A DNA stretch of 64,000 nucleotides, taken from Aliishimia sp965656085 (GTDB lineage: Bacteria; Pseudomonadota; Alphaproteobacteria; Rhodobacterales; Rhodobacteraceae). The notes under the pieces are model-generated. The model did no database searches. It was not told the DNA's origin and was given only the letters and a program-made list of their open reading frames with translations. The translations under genes and the position numbers were made by a program. Every line of letters starts with the position of its first letter. Within the stretch, counting starts at the first letter, position 1. Of this stretch, positions 16,730 through 25,331 are shown piece by piece. Location: NCBI GenBank assembly GCA_965656085.1, contig CBFHJA010000007.1, positions 59,053 through 123,052 of the forward strand, in the 5' to 3' direction.

Positions 16730-18100
16730 ATGAGCGATTGGAGCAAAAGCAACTGGCGGAGCAAACCACGGGTCCAGATGCCCGACTATAGCGACGCCGC
16801 GGCCCTGTCCGCGGTCGAGGCGCAACTCGCCAAATATCCGCCGCTCGTCTTTGCCGGCGAGGCCCGCCGTCTCAAGGCGCATCTGGCCGCCGCGAGCCGG
16901 GGCGAGGCCTTCCTGCTGCAGGGCGGCGATTGTGCCGAGAGCTTCGAGCAATTCAGCGCCGATGCGATCCGCGACACCTTCAAGGTCATGCTGCAAATGG
17001 CCATGGTGCTCACCTATGGCGCCAAGGTCCCCGTCATCAAGGTCGGGCGCATGGCCGGGCAATTCGCCAAGCCGCGCTCGGCGCCCACCGAGGTCGTCGA
17101 TGGGGTCGAGCTTCCCAGCTACCGGGGCGATATCGTCAACGAGCTCGCCTTCACCCCCGAGGCCCGCATTCCCGACCCCGCCAAGATGCTGCAGGCCTAC
17201 ACGCAGGCCGCCGCGACGCTGAACCTGCTGCGCGCCTTCTCGACGGGCGGGTTTGCCGACATGCACCGGGTGCATGCGTGGACGTTGGGCTACACGGACG
17301 CCGAGGAAACCCAGAAATACGCCGAGATCGCGAACCGGATTCAGGACACGATCGACTTCATGTCCGCCGCCGGGATCACCGCCGACACCACCCATGAGTT
17401 CTCCACGGTGGAGTTCTACACTTCGCATGAGAGCCTGCTTCTGGAGTACGAGGAAGCGCTCACGCGACTCGACAGCACGTCCGGCACGTGGATCGCCGGC
17501 TCCGGGCACATGATCTGGATCGGCGACCGTACCCGGCAGCCCGACGGCGCGCATGTGGAATTCGCGCGCGGCGTGCAAAACCCCATCGGGCTGAAATGCG
17601 GGCCCACCACCACGGTGGACGATCTCAAGGTGTTGATGGAAAAGCTCAATCCCGAGAACGAGGCCGGGCGGCTCACGCTCATCGCGCGGTTCGGGGCCGG
17701 GGCCGTGGGCGAGCATCTGCCACGGCTCATCAAGGCCGTGAAGGAAGAAGGCGCCAATGTCGTTTGGTCCTGCGATCCGATGCATGGCAACACCATAAAG
17801 TCCAGTTCGGGCTACAAGACCCGGCCCTTCAATTCGGTGCTGCGCGAGGTGCGCGAGTTCTTCGGGGTGCATCAGGCCGAGGGCACGATCCCCGGCGGGG
17901 TGCATTTCGAGATGACCGGGCTCGACGTGACCGAGTGCACCGGCGGCGTGCAAGCCGTGCGCGACGAGGATCTGAGCGATCGGTATCATACGGCGTGCGA
18001 TCCGCGTCTGAACGCCTCGCAATCGCTGGAGCTTGCGTTCCTCGTGGCCGAGGAGCTCACCAAGTTCCGCGCCGAGAAGCGCAGCCGCGCCGCGAGTTGA
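16730..18100 (+). CDS. 3-deoxy-7-phosphoheptulonate synthase, class II
   Basis: 456 residues, the usual length for the plant/microbial class II DAHP synthase. It joins phosphoenolpyruvate and erythrose 4-phosphate in the first step of the shikimate pathway. Family blocks are clear: FLLQGGDCAESF, KVGRMAGQFAKPRS, the metal and substrate region IWIGDRTRQPDGAHVEF, NPIGLKCGPTT, and WSCDPMHGNT with metal-binding residues. Start at 16730 (MSDWSKSNWRS) has GGAGA upstream. A very long upstream open frame (from 15602) is antisense to the neighbouring regulator and not part of the protein. aroQ at 32163 belongs to the same pathway. Confidence 0.95.
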   Translation: MSDWSKSNWRSKPRVQMPDYSDAAALSAVEAQLAKYPPLVFAGEARRLKAHLAAASRGEAFLLQGGDCAESFEQFSADAIRDTFKVMLQMAMVLTYGAKVPVIKVGRMAGQFAKPRSAPTEVVDGVELPSYRGDIVNELAFTPEARIPDPAKMLQAYTQAAATLNLLRAFSTGGFADMHRVHAWTLGYTDAEETQKYAEIANRIQDTIDFMSAAGITADTTHEFSTVEFYTSHESLLLEYEEALTRLDSTSGTWIAGSGHMIWIGDRTRQPDGAHVEFARGVQNPIGLKCGPTTTVDDLKVLMEKLNPENEAGRLTLIARFGAGAVGEHLPRLIKAVKEEGANVVWSCDPMHGNTIKSSSGYKTRPFNSVLREVREFFGVHQAEGTIPGGVHFEMTGLDVTECTGGVQAVRDEDLSDRYHTACDPRLNASQSLELAFLVAEELTKFRAEKRSRAAS

Positions 18101-18151
18101 TCCCGGGGCAGGGGCTGCGGCGGGCGTCTGCGGCACAACCAGCACAATGAG

Positions 18152-18183
18152 AAGAGGGCGGCGCTTTGATACGCCGCCCTCTT
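18152..18183 (+). terminator. Terminator after DAHP synthase gene
   Basis: A perfect 12-base-pair stem, AAGAGGGCGGCG ctttgata CGCCGCCCTCTT, 50 bases after the stop. The T-rich tail is weak (CTTCCTGTCC), but the stem also supplies a run of pyrimidines at its 3' arm. Confidence 0.65.
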
Positions 18184-18324
18184 CCTGTCCAGCCCCGGCA
18201 ACTGGCCGGAAATTGACTCACCTGACCTGCCGCAGACCAAGTCTGCCCCCACGCGGGTTCAGGCGCGGGGCTGGACGGCCCCACCCGGCTGCATGTGCCG
18301 TGTTTATGCTTTATGTTCGGGGTG

Positions 18325-19092
18325 TTACTTGACGACGCGCAAGTAAGGCACACCGGGAAGCGGCTGCTCGAAATCCGGCTTGTCCTCGGAAAATCCCGCC
18401 TGTGTCGGTGACTGCGGCCCGCGCGGCTCGGTGTCAACGAAGGCATCGCGCGCCAGCGGCGGGCGGCCTGCGCGCGGGGTCGTGTCCACGCCCTTGATCG
18501 GGGTCAGGGAGATATGATCGACATTGAAGCGGCGCGGCGCGCGGCCCATGTCGCTCCCGTCGGTGACGAAGCCGCCGAGGATACGGCTGACATCGCCAAG
18601 ATCGCTGCGCACCGGCATCAGGATCATCCGGCCCGCAAGCGGCGGGCGGCCCAGACCGGTTTCCGAGCTCAGCTCGATCGTGGCGGTGCACGGCACCTCG
18701 AACACCTCTTCGAGTGCCTGACCGAACGGGTCGCGGCTGTCCGGCGACAGGAAGGAGGAGATCGGCATGCCGCGCACTTCCATACCCATCAGATCGCCCA
18801 GGTGAGAGCCCGCCACGCGCATCCGCGCCAGACCGGGGGCGATGCGTTCGAGCACAAAGCAATATTCAAGGCAGCCCTTGAGGCCGCGCGGGTCGATCTC
18901 GGAGCGTTGCGGCATCAACCGGTTGCCCCGGAGCCCGTTCCAATAGGCGTCGAGTTGCGACAGGGCGGCGTAGCGGGTGCGATTGCGGATATCGCTCATC
19001 CGTGTCACCCCTGCGCCGCTGGCCGTTTGGCCGGTTGCGCTGTCTTGTGCTGCACTGTCTTGTGTTGAAGTGCCATATGTCGACCAGTCCAT
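18325..19092 (-). CDS. PAS-domain protein (PAS_5 / DUF1457 type)
   Basis: 255 residues. Start at the ATG at 19092 (MDWSTYGTSTQ), 6 bases after GGTGAG; an in-frame TTG at 19107 is less likely. The first 40 residues are Ser/Thr/Gln-rich and probably disordered. The conserved domain begins at YAALSQLDAYWNGLRG and includes MPQRSEIDPRGLKGCLEY and LARMRVAGSHLGDLMGMEVRGM, a PAS-like fold found in many alphaproteobacterial proteins of unknown function. There is no output domain, so it may act through protein contacts. No partner gene is adjacent. Confidence 0.75.
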   Translation of the reverse strand: MDWSTYGTSTQDSAAQDSATGQTASGAGVTRMSDIRNRTRYAALSQLDAYWNGLRGNRLMPQRSEIDPRGLKGCLEYCFVLERIAPGLARMRVAGSHLGDLMGMEVRGMPISSFLSPDSRDPFGQALEEVFEVPCTATIELSSETGLGRPPLAGRMILMPVRSDLGDVSRILGGFVTDGSDMGRAPRRFNVDHISLTPIKGVDTTPRAGRPPLARDAFVDTEPRGPQSPTQAGFSEDKPDFEQPLPGVPYLRVVK

Positions 19093-19395
19093 GTTTGTCT
19101 CACCCAAACTTGTGTTATCTGGCGCCCCTGTCTGCCTTGCCCACCTGACTGAGAAGGTCCGCCGTGTTCGTTACCAAAGCCTTAATACCACAGTGATCCC
19201 CCAATTGACTCAAATTCTTCACGAAGAGTTAACGTCCCTCGGATTTATCGCATATTCGAAGAAAAATCCCCGGGAGCGGGCACATCACGTAGCGTCAACG
19301 CGTATCAGCGCAGGGCAGGGCAGGCCGCTTCCGGCACATCCCCGCCCGAACCGCGCCCGATCCCCCAAACCGCGCCAGCACGAAAGGCCTTCGCC
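19093..19395. promoter_or_regulatory. Divergent intergenic region, PAS gene / yicC
   Basis: About 300 bases separating two divergent genes. The part at 19170-19265 is AT-rich and is the likely promoter area for both. No palindrome or repeat stands out. Confidence 0.35.
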
Positions 19396-20286
19396 ATGAT
19401 CACCTCGATGACCGGATACGCCACACGCAGCGGCGAGGCGCAGGGCTATCGCTGGACATGGGAGCTTCGCGCGGTCAATGGCAAAGGGCTGGATCTGCGC
19501 CTGCGCGTGCCCGACTGGATCGACGGGCTGGAAGCCGCTCTGCGCGCCGAGATCGGCAAACAGGCCGCGCGCGGCAACATCACCCTGTCGCTGCGCCTGA
19601 CGCGTGACGCGGGCGAGGCGGGGCTGCAACTCAACGCGGAGATGGCCGACACCGTGCTCGCAGCCATGCAGGACATCGAACAGCGCGCCATGGCCGCCGG
19701 GGTCTCGCTGGCCCCGGCCACCGCCGCCGACATTCTCGCGCAGCGCGGCGTTCTGGAGCAGGGCAGCGACGCGGGCGACAGCGCCGCGCTCAAGGCCGCA
19801 TTGCTGGCCGATCTGCCCGCGCTGCTCAAGGCCTTCACCGACATGCGCCGGGCTGAAGGCGCGCGGCTCGGGGCCGTGCTGGAGGCGCAGGTCGCGGAGG
19901 TGGCGCGACTCACCGAGGCGGCCAGCGCGCTCGTGGAGGCCCGGCAGGACGCTTTCGCGGCCAATCTCAAGCGCAACCTCGCGCGGGTCATGGAGGCCGC
20001 CGAGGGGGCCGATCCGGACCGCGTGGCGCAGGAATTGGCGCTCATCGCGGTCAAGGCCGATATCACCGAGGAGATCGACCGGCTGCACGCCCATGTGGCC
20101 GCCGCGCGTGATCTGCTCGGGGCCAAGGGCCCGGTGGGACGCAAATTCGACTTCCTGATGCAGGAGTTCAACCGCGAGGCCAACACGCTGTGTTCCAAGG
20201 CGCAGATGAAGGCGCTCACCGAAACGGGGCTTGCGCTCAAGGTTGTGATAGATCAGATGCGGGAGCAGGTCCAAAACGTGGAGTAA
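19396..20286 (+). CDS. yicC: YicC family protein (RNA-processing stress factor)
   Basis: 296 residues, normal length. The N-terminal YicC signature (MITSMTGYATRSGEAQGYRWTWELRAVNGKGLDLRLRVP, here only partly quoted as MITSMTGYA and VNGKGLDLRLR) and the C-terminal DUF1732 block (GRKFDFLMQEFNREANTL, SKA, ALKVVIDQMREQVQNVE) are both present. E. coli YicC is an endoribonuclease family member connected with small-RNA turnover and stationary-phase survival. It precedes gmk with 6 bases between them, a widely conserved pairing. Confidence 0.92.
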   Translation: MITSMTGYATRSGEAQGYRWTWELRAVNGKGLDLRLRVPDWIDGLEAALRAEIGKQAARGNITLSLRLTRDAGEAGLQLNAEMADTVLAAMQDIEQRAMAAGVSLAPATAADILAQRGVLEQGSDAGDSAALKAALLADLPALLKAFTDMRRAEGARLGAVLEAQVAEVARLTEAASALVEARQDAFAANLKRNLARVMEAAEGADPDRVAQELALIAVKADITEEIDRLHAHVAAARDLLGAKGPVGRKFDFLMQEFNREANTLCSKAQMKALTETGLALKVVIDQMREQVQNVE

Positions 20287-20292
20287 GTGCGG

Positions 20293-20937
20293 ATGTCCGG
20301 CACGCGGCGCGGATTGCTTATCATCCTGTCTTCGCCCTCCGGGGCGGGAAAATCGACGCTCGCCAAGCGGCTGCGGGCATGGGATCCCGACATTTCCTTT
20401 TCGGTCTCGGCCACCACGCGCGCGCCGCGCCCCGGCGAGGTGGACGGGCAGGATTATCATTTCGTCAGCGAGGCCGACTTCAAGGCGCTGGTGCGCGACA
20501 GCGGGATGCTGGAGCACGCGCATGTGTTCGGCAATTTCTACGGCTCGCCGAAAGCGCCGGTGGAAGCGTCGATCAACAAAGGCCATGACGTTCTGTTCGA
20601 CATCGACTGGCAGGGCGCGCAGCAAATCCGCAACTCGGCGCTCGCGCCGCATGTGCTGTCGATCTTCCTGCTGCCCCCCTCGATCACCGAGTTGCACCGG
20701 CGTCTGGTGAACCGGGCGCAGGACAGCGCGGAGACCGTCTCGAAGCGCATGGCGAAAAGCTGGGACGAGATCAGCCATTGGGACGCCTATGACTACGTTC
20801 TGGTGAATGACGATCTGGACACCACGGAAACGCGGCTCAGGACCATCATCGAAGCCACGCGGCTGCGGCGCATCCAGCAGCCGGACCTCACCGGCCATGT
20901 GCGCCAGTTGCAAGAAGAATTCGGAGAGATCACATGA
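20293..20937 (+). CDS. gmk: Guanylate kinase
   Basis: 214 residues. It phosphorylates GMP to GDP using ATP. The P-loop SSPSGAGKST lies at the N-terminus; the GMP-binding block TTRAPRPGEVDGQDYHFVSE and the lid region follow. Start at MSGTRRG (20293); a GTG two codons earlier is possible. It overlaps the next gene by four bases (ATGA). Confidence 0.97.
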   Translation: MSGTRRGLLIILSSPSGAGKSTLAKRLRAWDPDISFSVSATTRAPRPGEVDGQDYHFVSEADFKALVRDSGMLEHAHVFGNFYGSPKAPVEASINKGHDVLFDIDWQGAQQIRNSALAPHVLSIFLLPPSITELHRRLVNRAQDSAETVSKRMAKSWDEISHWDAYDYVLVNDDLDTTETRLRTIIEATRLRRIQQPDLTGHVRQLQEEFGEIT

Positions 20938-21455
20938 CACTTTATGCCTTGGGCGATCTGCGCCCCACCTGCGATGCCGACACATGGGTCGCGCCGGATG
21001 CCAATCTCATCGGCAATGTGGTGCTGGAGGCCGGCGCGTCCGTCTGGTTCGGGGCCACTCTGCGCGGCGACAACGAGTTTATCCGCGTGGGAGCCGGCTC
21101 GAACGTGCAGGAAAACAGCGTCTTTCACACCGATATGGGCTTTCCGCTGGTGATCGGGGAGAACTGCACCATCGGGCACAAGGTCATGCTGCATGGCTGC
21201 ACGATCGGGAACAACTCGCTGATCGGCATGGGCGCGACCGTGCTCAACGGCGCGAAGATCGGCGACAATTGCCTGATCGGGGCCGGGGCGCTGATCACGG
21301 AAGGCAAGGTCATTCCGGACGGCTCATTGGTGATGGGCGCGCCGGGCAAGGTGGTGCGAGAGCTTGATGCCGCCGCGATCAAGGGGCTGGAGCTCAGCGC
21401 GCTGCATTACCAAGAGAACATGCGGCGCTTCCGCTCCGAGTTGAAAGCGCTCTGA
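20934..21455 (+). CDS. Gamma-class carbonic anhydrase-like hexapeptide protein
   Basis: 173 residues forming a left-handed beta-helix of hexapeptide repeats (VIGENCTIGHKVMLHGCTIGNNSLIGMGATVLNGAKIG, quoted in part). The zinc-type histidines of the family appear at SVFHTDMGFP, TIGHKVMLHG. Relatives (YrdA, PaaY, CamH) include weak carbonic anhydrases and thioesterases, so activity is uncertain. It is translationally coupled to gmk upstream and to the tautomerase-like gene downstream, whose ATG starts within its stop. Confidence 0.85.
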   Translation: MTLYALGDLRPTCDADTWVAPDANLIGNVVLEAGASVWFGATLRGDNEFIRVGAGSNVQENSVFHTDMGFPLVIGENCTIGHKVMLHGCTIGNNSLIGMGATVLNGAKIGDNCLIGAGALITEGKVIPDGSLVMGAPGKVVRELDAAAIKGLELSALHYQENMRRFRSELKAL

Positions 21456-21778
21456 TGCCCCATGCACGTCTAGAGTATTCCGCCGATCTGGAGATCGACG
21501 CGGGCAGGCTCCTCGCCGAGATCGAAGCCATCATTCTGGCCCATGATGCCGGGGCCGGGGACACGAAGGGGCGCGCCTATCCGGCTGAGATCTTTCATCA
21601 CACGCATTTCAAGGCCGAGATCGCGCTGCTGTCCAAGCCGCACCGGGACATGGCGTTCATGGCCGCGCTGCAAGACGATCTGAAAGCAGCCATTGCCCGG
21701 CATCTGCCGCGCCCCTGCTGGCTCAGCCTCGATCTGGTGTTCAGCGGGCCGGGATACGTAACGGAGAAACTTGCATGA
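21455..21778 (+). CDS. 5-carboxymethyl-2-hydroxymuconate isomerase-like protein
   Basis: 107 residues, slightly shorter than HpaF (about 126). It begins MPHARLEYSADLEIDAGRLLAEI, matching the CHMI family of the tautomerase superfamily in which Pro2 becomes the catalytic N-terminal Pro after Met removal. In homoprotocatechuate catabolism CHMI isomerises a muconate intermediate, but no other gene of that pathway is nearby. It is sandwiched by overlapping start/stop codons between the carbonic-anhydrase-like gene and a PLP enzyme, so its true substrate may differ. Confidence 0.75.
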   Translation: MPHARLEYSADLEIDAGRLLAEIEAIILAHDAGAGDTKGRAYPAEIFHHTHFKAEIALLSKPHRDMAFMAALQDDLKAAIARHLPRPCWLSLDLVFSGPGYVTEKLA

Positions 21779-22962
21779 GTCGGAATGACAAGGGCTCGCT
21801 GATGCGGCCCGACGCCCTGCCGGGCAGCGCCTCGCGCCCGGTGGTCACGCCTTTGAGCCCCTCGGTGGTCTATGCGTCGGACACGCCCGACATGCTTGAC
21901 CAGCAATATGAGGGCGGGCTGCACGGGTACACCTATAGCCGGGAGGGGCATCCGAATGCGGATGTGGTCGCCAAGCGGATCGACCGGATGGAAGGCGCGG
22001 AAAACCTCGGGGTTCTGGCGTCCAGCGGGATGGGGGCGGTGTCCGCCGTGCTGATGGGGCTGATGAAGAGCGGGGATCACGTGCTCGGTGGGAACCAGCT
22101 CTACGGGCGGTCCTTGCGGATGATGGCCGAAGACCTGCCCCGGCTCGGGATTGCCACCTCGCTGGCCGATCCGACCGATGCGGAGGTCTTCGCGGCGGCG
22201 ATCCGGCCCGAGACGCGGCTCATTCTGCTGGAGGCCGTGTCCAACCCGACGCTGCGGGTGGCCGATCTCAAGGCGATTGCGGCAGTGGCGAAAGAGCGGG
22301 GCATTTTGCTGGCGGTGGACAATACCTTCACAACGCCCACCGCCCTCAAGCCCTACGAGATCGGGGCGGATATCGTGATCCATTCGGTCACGAAGCTGCT
22401 CGGCGGGCATTCGGATGTGATGCTGGGATATGTCTCTGCGAAGGACCCGGCACTGGCGGAGCGGCTGCGGGTGTTCACGGTGACCGCCGGGATGACGCCA
22501 AGCCCTTGGGATTGCTGGCTGGCGGAGCGCGGGATGCTGTCCTTTGATCTGCGCTACGAGCGGGCACAGACCACGGCGGCGCGGCTGGCCGATCATCTGG
22601 CGGGGCTGCCGGGGGTGAGACAGGTGCTCTACCCGGCGCGGGCCGATCACCCCGACCATGCGCGGGCGATGGATCTGCTGGGCGGGCAGGGGTGCAATAT
22701 GGTGAGTTTCGAAGTGGAGGGCGGGCGCGCGGCGGCCAATGCGCTGACGCGGGGCGCGGAAGGCATCGCCTTTGCGCCGACCTTGGGTGATGTGGGCACG
22801 ACGCTCTCGCACCCGGCCTCCTCCTCGCACCGGGCGCTGACCACCGAGGGGCGCGCGGCCTTGGGGATCAGCGAGGGGTTCTTCCGGGTCTCGGTGGGGC
22901 TCGAAGACCCGGGCGCGCTTTGCGAGGTTTTCACCCGGGCCGTGGCGGCCACGCGGGAGTAG
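21775..22962 (+). CDS. Cys/Met metabolism PLP-dependent enzyme (cystathionine gamma-synthase/lyase family)
   Basis: 395 residues, the family's normal length. The PLP lysine is in HSVTKLLGGHSDVMLGYV; the Tyr/Arg pair of the neighbouring subunit is in GYTYSREGHPNADVV; the cofactor Asp is in LLAVDNTFTTP; and SHPASSSHRAL is the substrate-carboxylate region. Members make or cleave cystathionine or act as methionine gamma-lyase or O-acyl-homoserine sulfhydrylase; the sequence alone does not decide. It overlaps the preceding gene by four bases and ends 5 bases before phoR. Confidence 0.85.
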   Translation: MSRNDKGSLMRPDALPGSASRPVVTPLSPSVVYASDTPDMLDQQYEGGLHGYTYSREGHPNADVVAKRIDRMEGAENLGVLASSGMGAVSAVLMGLMKSGDHVLGGNQLYGRSLRMMAEDLPRLGIATSLADPTDAEVFAAAIRPETRLILLEAVSNPTLRVADLKAIAAVAKERGILLAVDNTFTTPTALKPYEIGADIVIHSVTKLLGGHSDVMLGYVSAKDPALAERLRVFTVTAGMTPSPWDCWLAERGMLSFDLRYERAQTTAARLADHLAGLPGVRQVLYPARADHPDHARAMDLLGGQGCNMVSFEVEGGRAAANALTRGAEGIAFAPTLGDVGTTLSHPASSSHRALTTEGRAALGISEGFFRVSVGLEDPGALCEVFTRAVAATRE

Positions 22963-22967
22963 CGGCG

Positions 22968-24026
22968 ATGGATGCGGCGAGCTTCGTGGATGCGGTGCCG
23001 CTTCCGGCGGTGCTGGTCGACCGGGCCGAGCGCATCTTTGCGGCCAATACCGAGGCGCTGACGCTGCTGGGGCAGGGGCTTAAGGGGCGCAATTACATCA
23101 CGATGCTGCGCGCGCCGACGCTGCTCGACGCCATCGACGCCTGTCTCACCGACACACGGCCCCGCACCGCGCAATATCTCAGCAATGACGGGGTGCAGGA
23201 CACCAGTTACAAGGTCACCTGCCGCTATGTCACGAATGTGGGCACCGCCGAGGCGGGCGCGGTGCTGGTGTGTTTCGAGGATGTGACCCATCTGGAGCAG
23301 GCCGGGCAGATGCGGCGCGATTTCGTTGCCAATGTCAGCCATGAGTTGCGCACGCCGCTCACGGCGCTTCTGGGCTTCATCGAGACCCTGCGCGGGCCCG
23401 CCAAGGAGGATGCCACCGCGCGGGAGCGGTTTCTGGGGATCATGGAACGCGAGGCGCAGCGGATGAACCGGCTGGTGGGCGATCTGCTGTCGCTCAGCCG
23501 GGTCGAAGGCGAGGAGCGGGTGCGGCCCACGGAAAAGATCCATGTCACCGATCTGCTCACGTCGACGCTGCATTCGCTGCGCCCGGTGGCCGATGAGGCC
23601 GGGGTGACGCTGGAGCCGGCGTATAGCGCCGTGCCGATCGAGATGATGGCCGATCCCGACCAGTTGCGGCAGGTCTTCACGAACCTGATCGAGAACGCGA
23701 TCAAATATGGCGGCTCGGGCGGGCGCGTCACGGTCAAGCTGGCCTATATGGCGCGCGATCCGGCGCTGCGCGCCCCCTCGGCGCGAATTCAGGTCATGGA
23801 TTACGGGCCGGGAATCGATGAGGTGCATTTGCCCCGTCTGACGGAACGATTCTACCGCGCGGACAGTCACAGAAGCCGCGAGCTAGGGGGCACCGGGCTC
23901 GGTCTGGCCATCGTGAAGCATATTATCAACCGCCACCGCGGGCGGCTGCGCGTGGAAAGCGAACTGGGACAAGGCGCTGTTTTCACGGTTATTTTGCCCT
24001 GTGAGGCCTTGCCTGCGCAGGCCTGA
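22968..24026 (+). CDS. phoR: Phosphate regulon sensor histidine kinase PhoR, apparently soluble
   Basis: 352 residues. A PAS-like domain (about 10-105) is followed by the HisKA box FVANVSHELRTPLTALLGF with phospho-acceptor His125 and a HATPase domain (NLIENAIKYGGSGG, VMDYGPGIDE, ELGGTGLGLAIVKHI). Start at the ATG at 22968. No membrane segment precedes the PAS domain, unlike E. coli PhoR, so this protein probably senses phosphate status through contact with the PstB/PhoU complex from the cytosol. It lies upstream of pstSCAB-phoU-phoB and presumably phosphorylates PhoB. Confidence 0.92.
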   Translation: MDAASFVDAVPLPAVLVDRAERIFAANTEALTLLGQGLKGRNYITMLRAPTLLDAIDACLTDTRPRTAQYLSNDGVQDTSYKVTCRYVTNVGTAEAGAVLVCFEDVTHLEQAGQMRRDFVANVSHELRTPLTALLGFIETLRGPAKEDATARERFLGIMEREAQRMNRLVGDLLSLSRVEGEERVRPTEKIHVTDLLTSTLHSLRPVADEAGVTLEPAYSAVPIEMMADPDQLRQVFTNLIENAIKYGGSGGRVTVKLAYMARDPALRAPSARIQVMDYGPGIDEVHLPRLTERFYRADSHRSRELGGTGLGLAIVKHIINRHRGRLRVESELGQGAVFTVILPCEALPAQA

Positions 24027-24054
24027 GCCTGCCCGCATCTGCCCAAGATGTAAG

Positions 24055-24087
24055 CTGTCATAAAACCGTTACGTAACTGTCACAAAA
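24055..24087 (+). promoter_or_regulatory. Pho box: three 11-base direct repeats
   Basis: Three consecutive 11-base units, CTGTCATAAAA, CCGTTACGTAA and CTGTCACAAAA, give the PhoB half-site (CTGTCAY or a relative) with an 11-base period. The outer units match the CTGTCAT consensus exactly. It lies about 85 bases before the pstS start, so phosphorylated PhoB should activate pstSCAB-phoU-phoB from here. Confidence 0.85.
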
Positions 24088-24169
24088 GCATTGCGCGCGG
24101 CCCATAGACGGGGCGGCAAGGTCGCCGTGGGGGCGGCCAGTCAATCCATCTCTCTGACAGGAGACACAT

Positions 24170-25210
24170 ATGTCCTTTGTGAAACTCACCACATCGGCTC
24201 TGGCCATCGCCGCACTCGGCGCCACCGCAGCCGCTGCGCGTGACCAGGTTCAGGTCGCCGGTTCGTCGACCGTTCTGCCCTATGCTTCCATCGTTGCGGA
24301 AGCCTTCGGCGAGAACACCGACTTCCCGACCCCCGTTGTCGAATCCGGCGGCTCCTCCGCTGGTCTCAAGCGCTTCTGCCAAGGCGTCGGCACCGAGCAC
24401 ACCGACGTGGCAAACGCTTCCCGCGCGATCCGCGAAAAAGAAATCAAAGCCTGCGCCGAGAACGGCGTGACGGACATCATCGAAGTCCGCATCGGCTATG
24501 ACGGGATCGTCTTCGCCTCCCAGATCGACGGCCCGGCCTACACCGCTTTCACCCAGTCCGACATCTTCAACGCGCTCGCGCCGAAGGTCATGGTGGACGG
24601 TGAGCTCGTCGACAACCCCTACACCAAGTGGTCCGACTTCAACGCCGACCTGCCGGACGCGGAAATCCTCGCCTTCATCCCCGGCACCAAGCACGGCACA
24701 CGTGAAGTGTTCGAAGAAAAAGTGGTCGCAGCCGGCTGTGAAGCCACAGGCGCCATGGACGCCATGATGGCCGCAGGCATGTCCGAGGACGACGCAGAAG
24801 ACGCGTGCCTCGAAGTGCGCACCGATGGCCGCTCCGTGGACATCGACGGCGACTACACCGAGACCCTCGCGTCCATCGACGCGAACGCAAACGCTATCGG
24901 CGTGTTCGGTCTGGCGTTCTACGAGAACAACACCGACAAGCTGAAAGTGGCGACCATGGCTGGCGTGGCTCCGTCCACCGAAACCATCGCTTCCGGCGAG
25001 TACCCGGTCTCCCGTCCGCTCTTCTTCTACGTGAAGAAAGCGCATATCGGCGTGATCCCGGGCCTCAAGGAATACGCACAGTTCTTCATCTCCGATGAGT
25101 TGGCAGGCCCCTCCGGCCCGCTCGCAGCCTACGGCCTCGTCTCCGACCCGGAGCTTTCCGAGACCCAAGCTGTCGTGGCGAACGAAAAGACCATGGGCTC
25201 GGGCATGTAA
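24170..25210 (+). CDS. pstS: Phosphate ABC transporter substrate-binding protein
   Basis: 346 residues. A signal peptide (MSFVKLTTSALAIAALGATAAAA) without a lipobox means a free periplasmic protein. Phosphate-binding motifs are present: VAGSSTVLPYASIVAEAF and the SGGSSAGLKRFCQG loop, with NASRAI following. It binds orthophosphate and delivers it to PstCA. It is controlled by the Pho box just upstream and followed by a strong terminator before pstC. Codon use is heavily C-ending, consistent with high expression. Confidence 0.95.
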   Translation: MSFVKLTTSALAIAALGATAAAARDQVQVAGSSTVLPYASIVAEAFGENTDFPTPVVESGGSSAGLKRFCQGVGTEHTDVANASRAIREKEIKACAENGVTDIIEVRIGYDGIVFASQIDGPAYTAFTQSDIFNALAPKVMVDGELVDNPYTKWSDFNADLPDAEILAFIPGTKHGTREVFEEKVVAAGCEATGAMDAMMAAGMSEDDAEDACLEVRTDGRSVDIDGDYTETLASIDANANAIGVFGLAFYENNTDKLKVATMAGVAPSTETIASGEYPVSRPLFFYVKKAHIGVIPGLKEYAQFFISDELAGPSGPLAAYGLVSDPELSETQAVVANEKTMGSGM

Positions 25211-25243
25211 GCTCGCTGCCGCTTTGGCACCCACATGACAGAG

Positions 25244-25276
25244 ACGGGCGGCGCGCAGGAAGTGCCGCCCGTTTTT
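25244..25276 (+). terminator. Terminator/attenuator between pstS and pstC
   Basis: ACGGGCGGC gcgcaggaagt GCCGCCCGT followed directly by TTTT. Placed between the binding-protein gene and the permease genes, it probably lets only part of the transcripts continue into pstCAB-phoU-phoB. Confidence 0.8.
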
Positions 25277-25331
25277 CACCAAGAGCCTCGCCGCAAGCGC
25301 GGGGTCTCGCGACCGACGATCTGGGGGACAC

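Noticed and set aside
18325..19092. PAS protein as a diguanylate cyclase or kinase
   Set aside because: No GGDEF, EAL, HisKA or HATPase motif follows the PAS-like domain.
19285..20985. 566-codon minus-strand frame over yicC and gmk
   Set aside because: Antisense to two well-recognised genes, no motif, no start signal.
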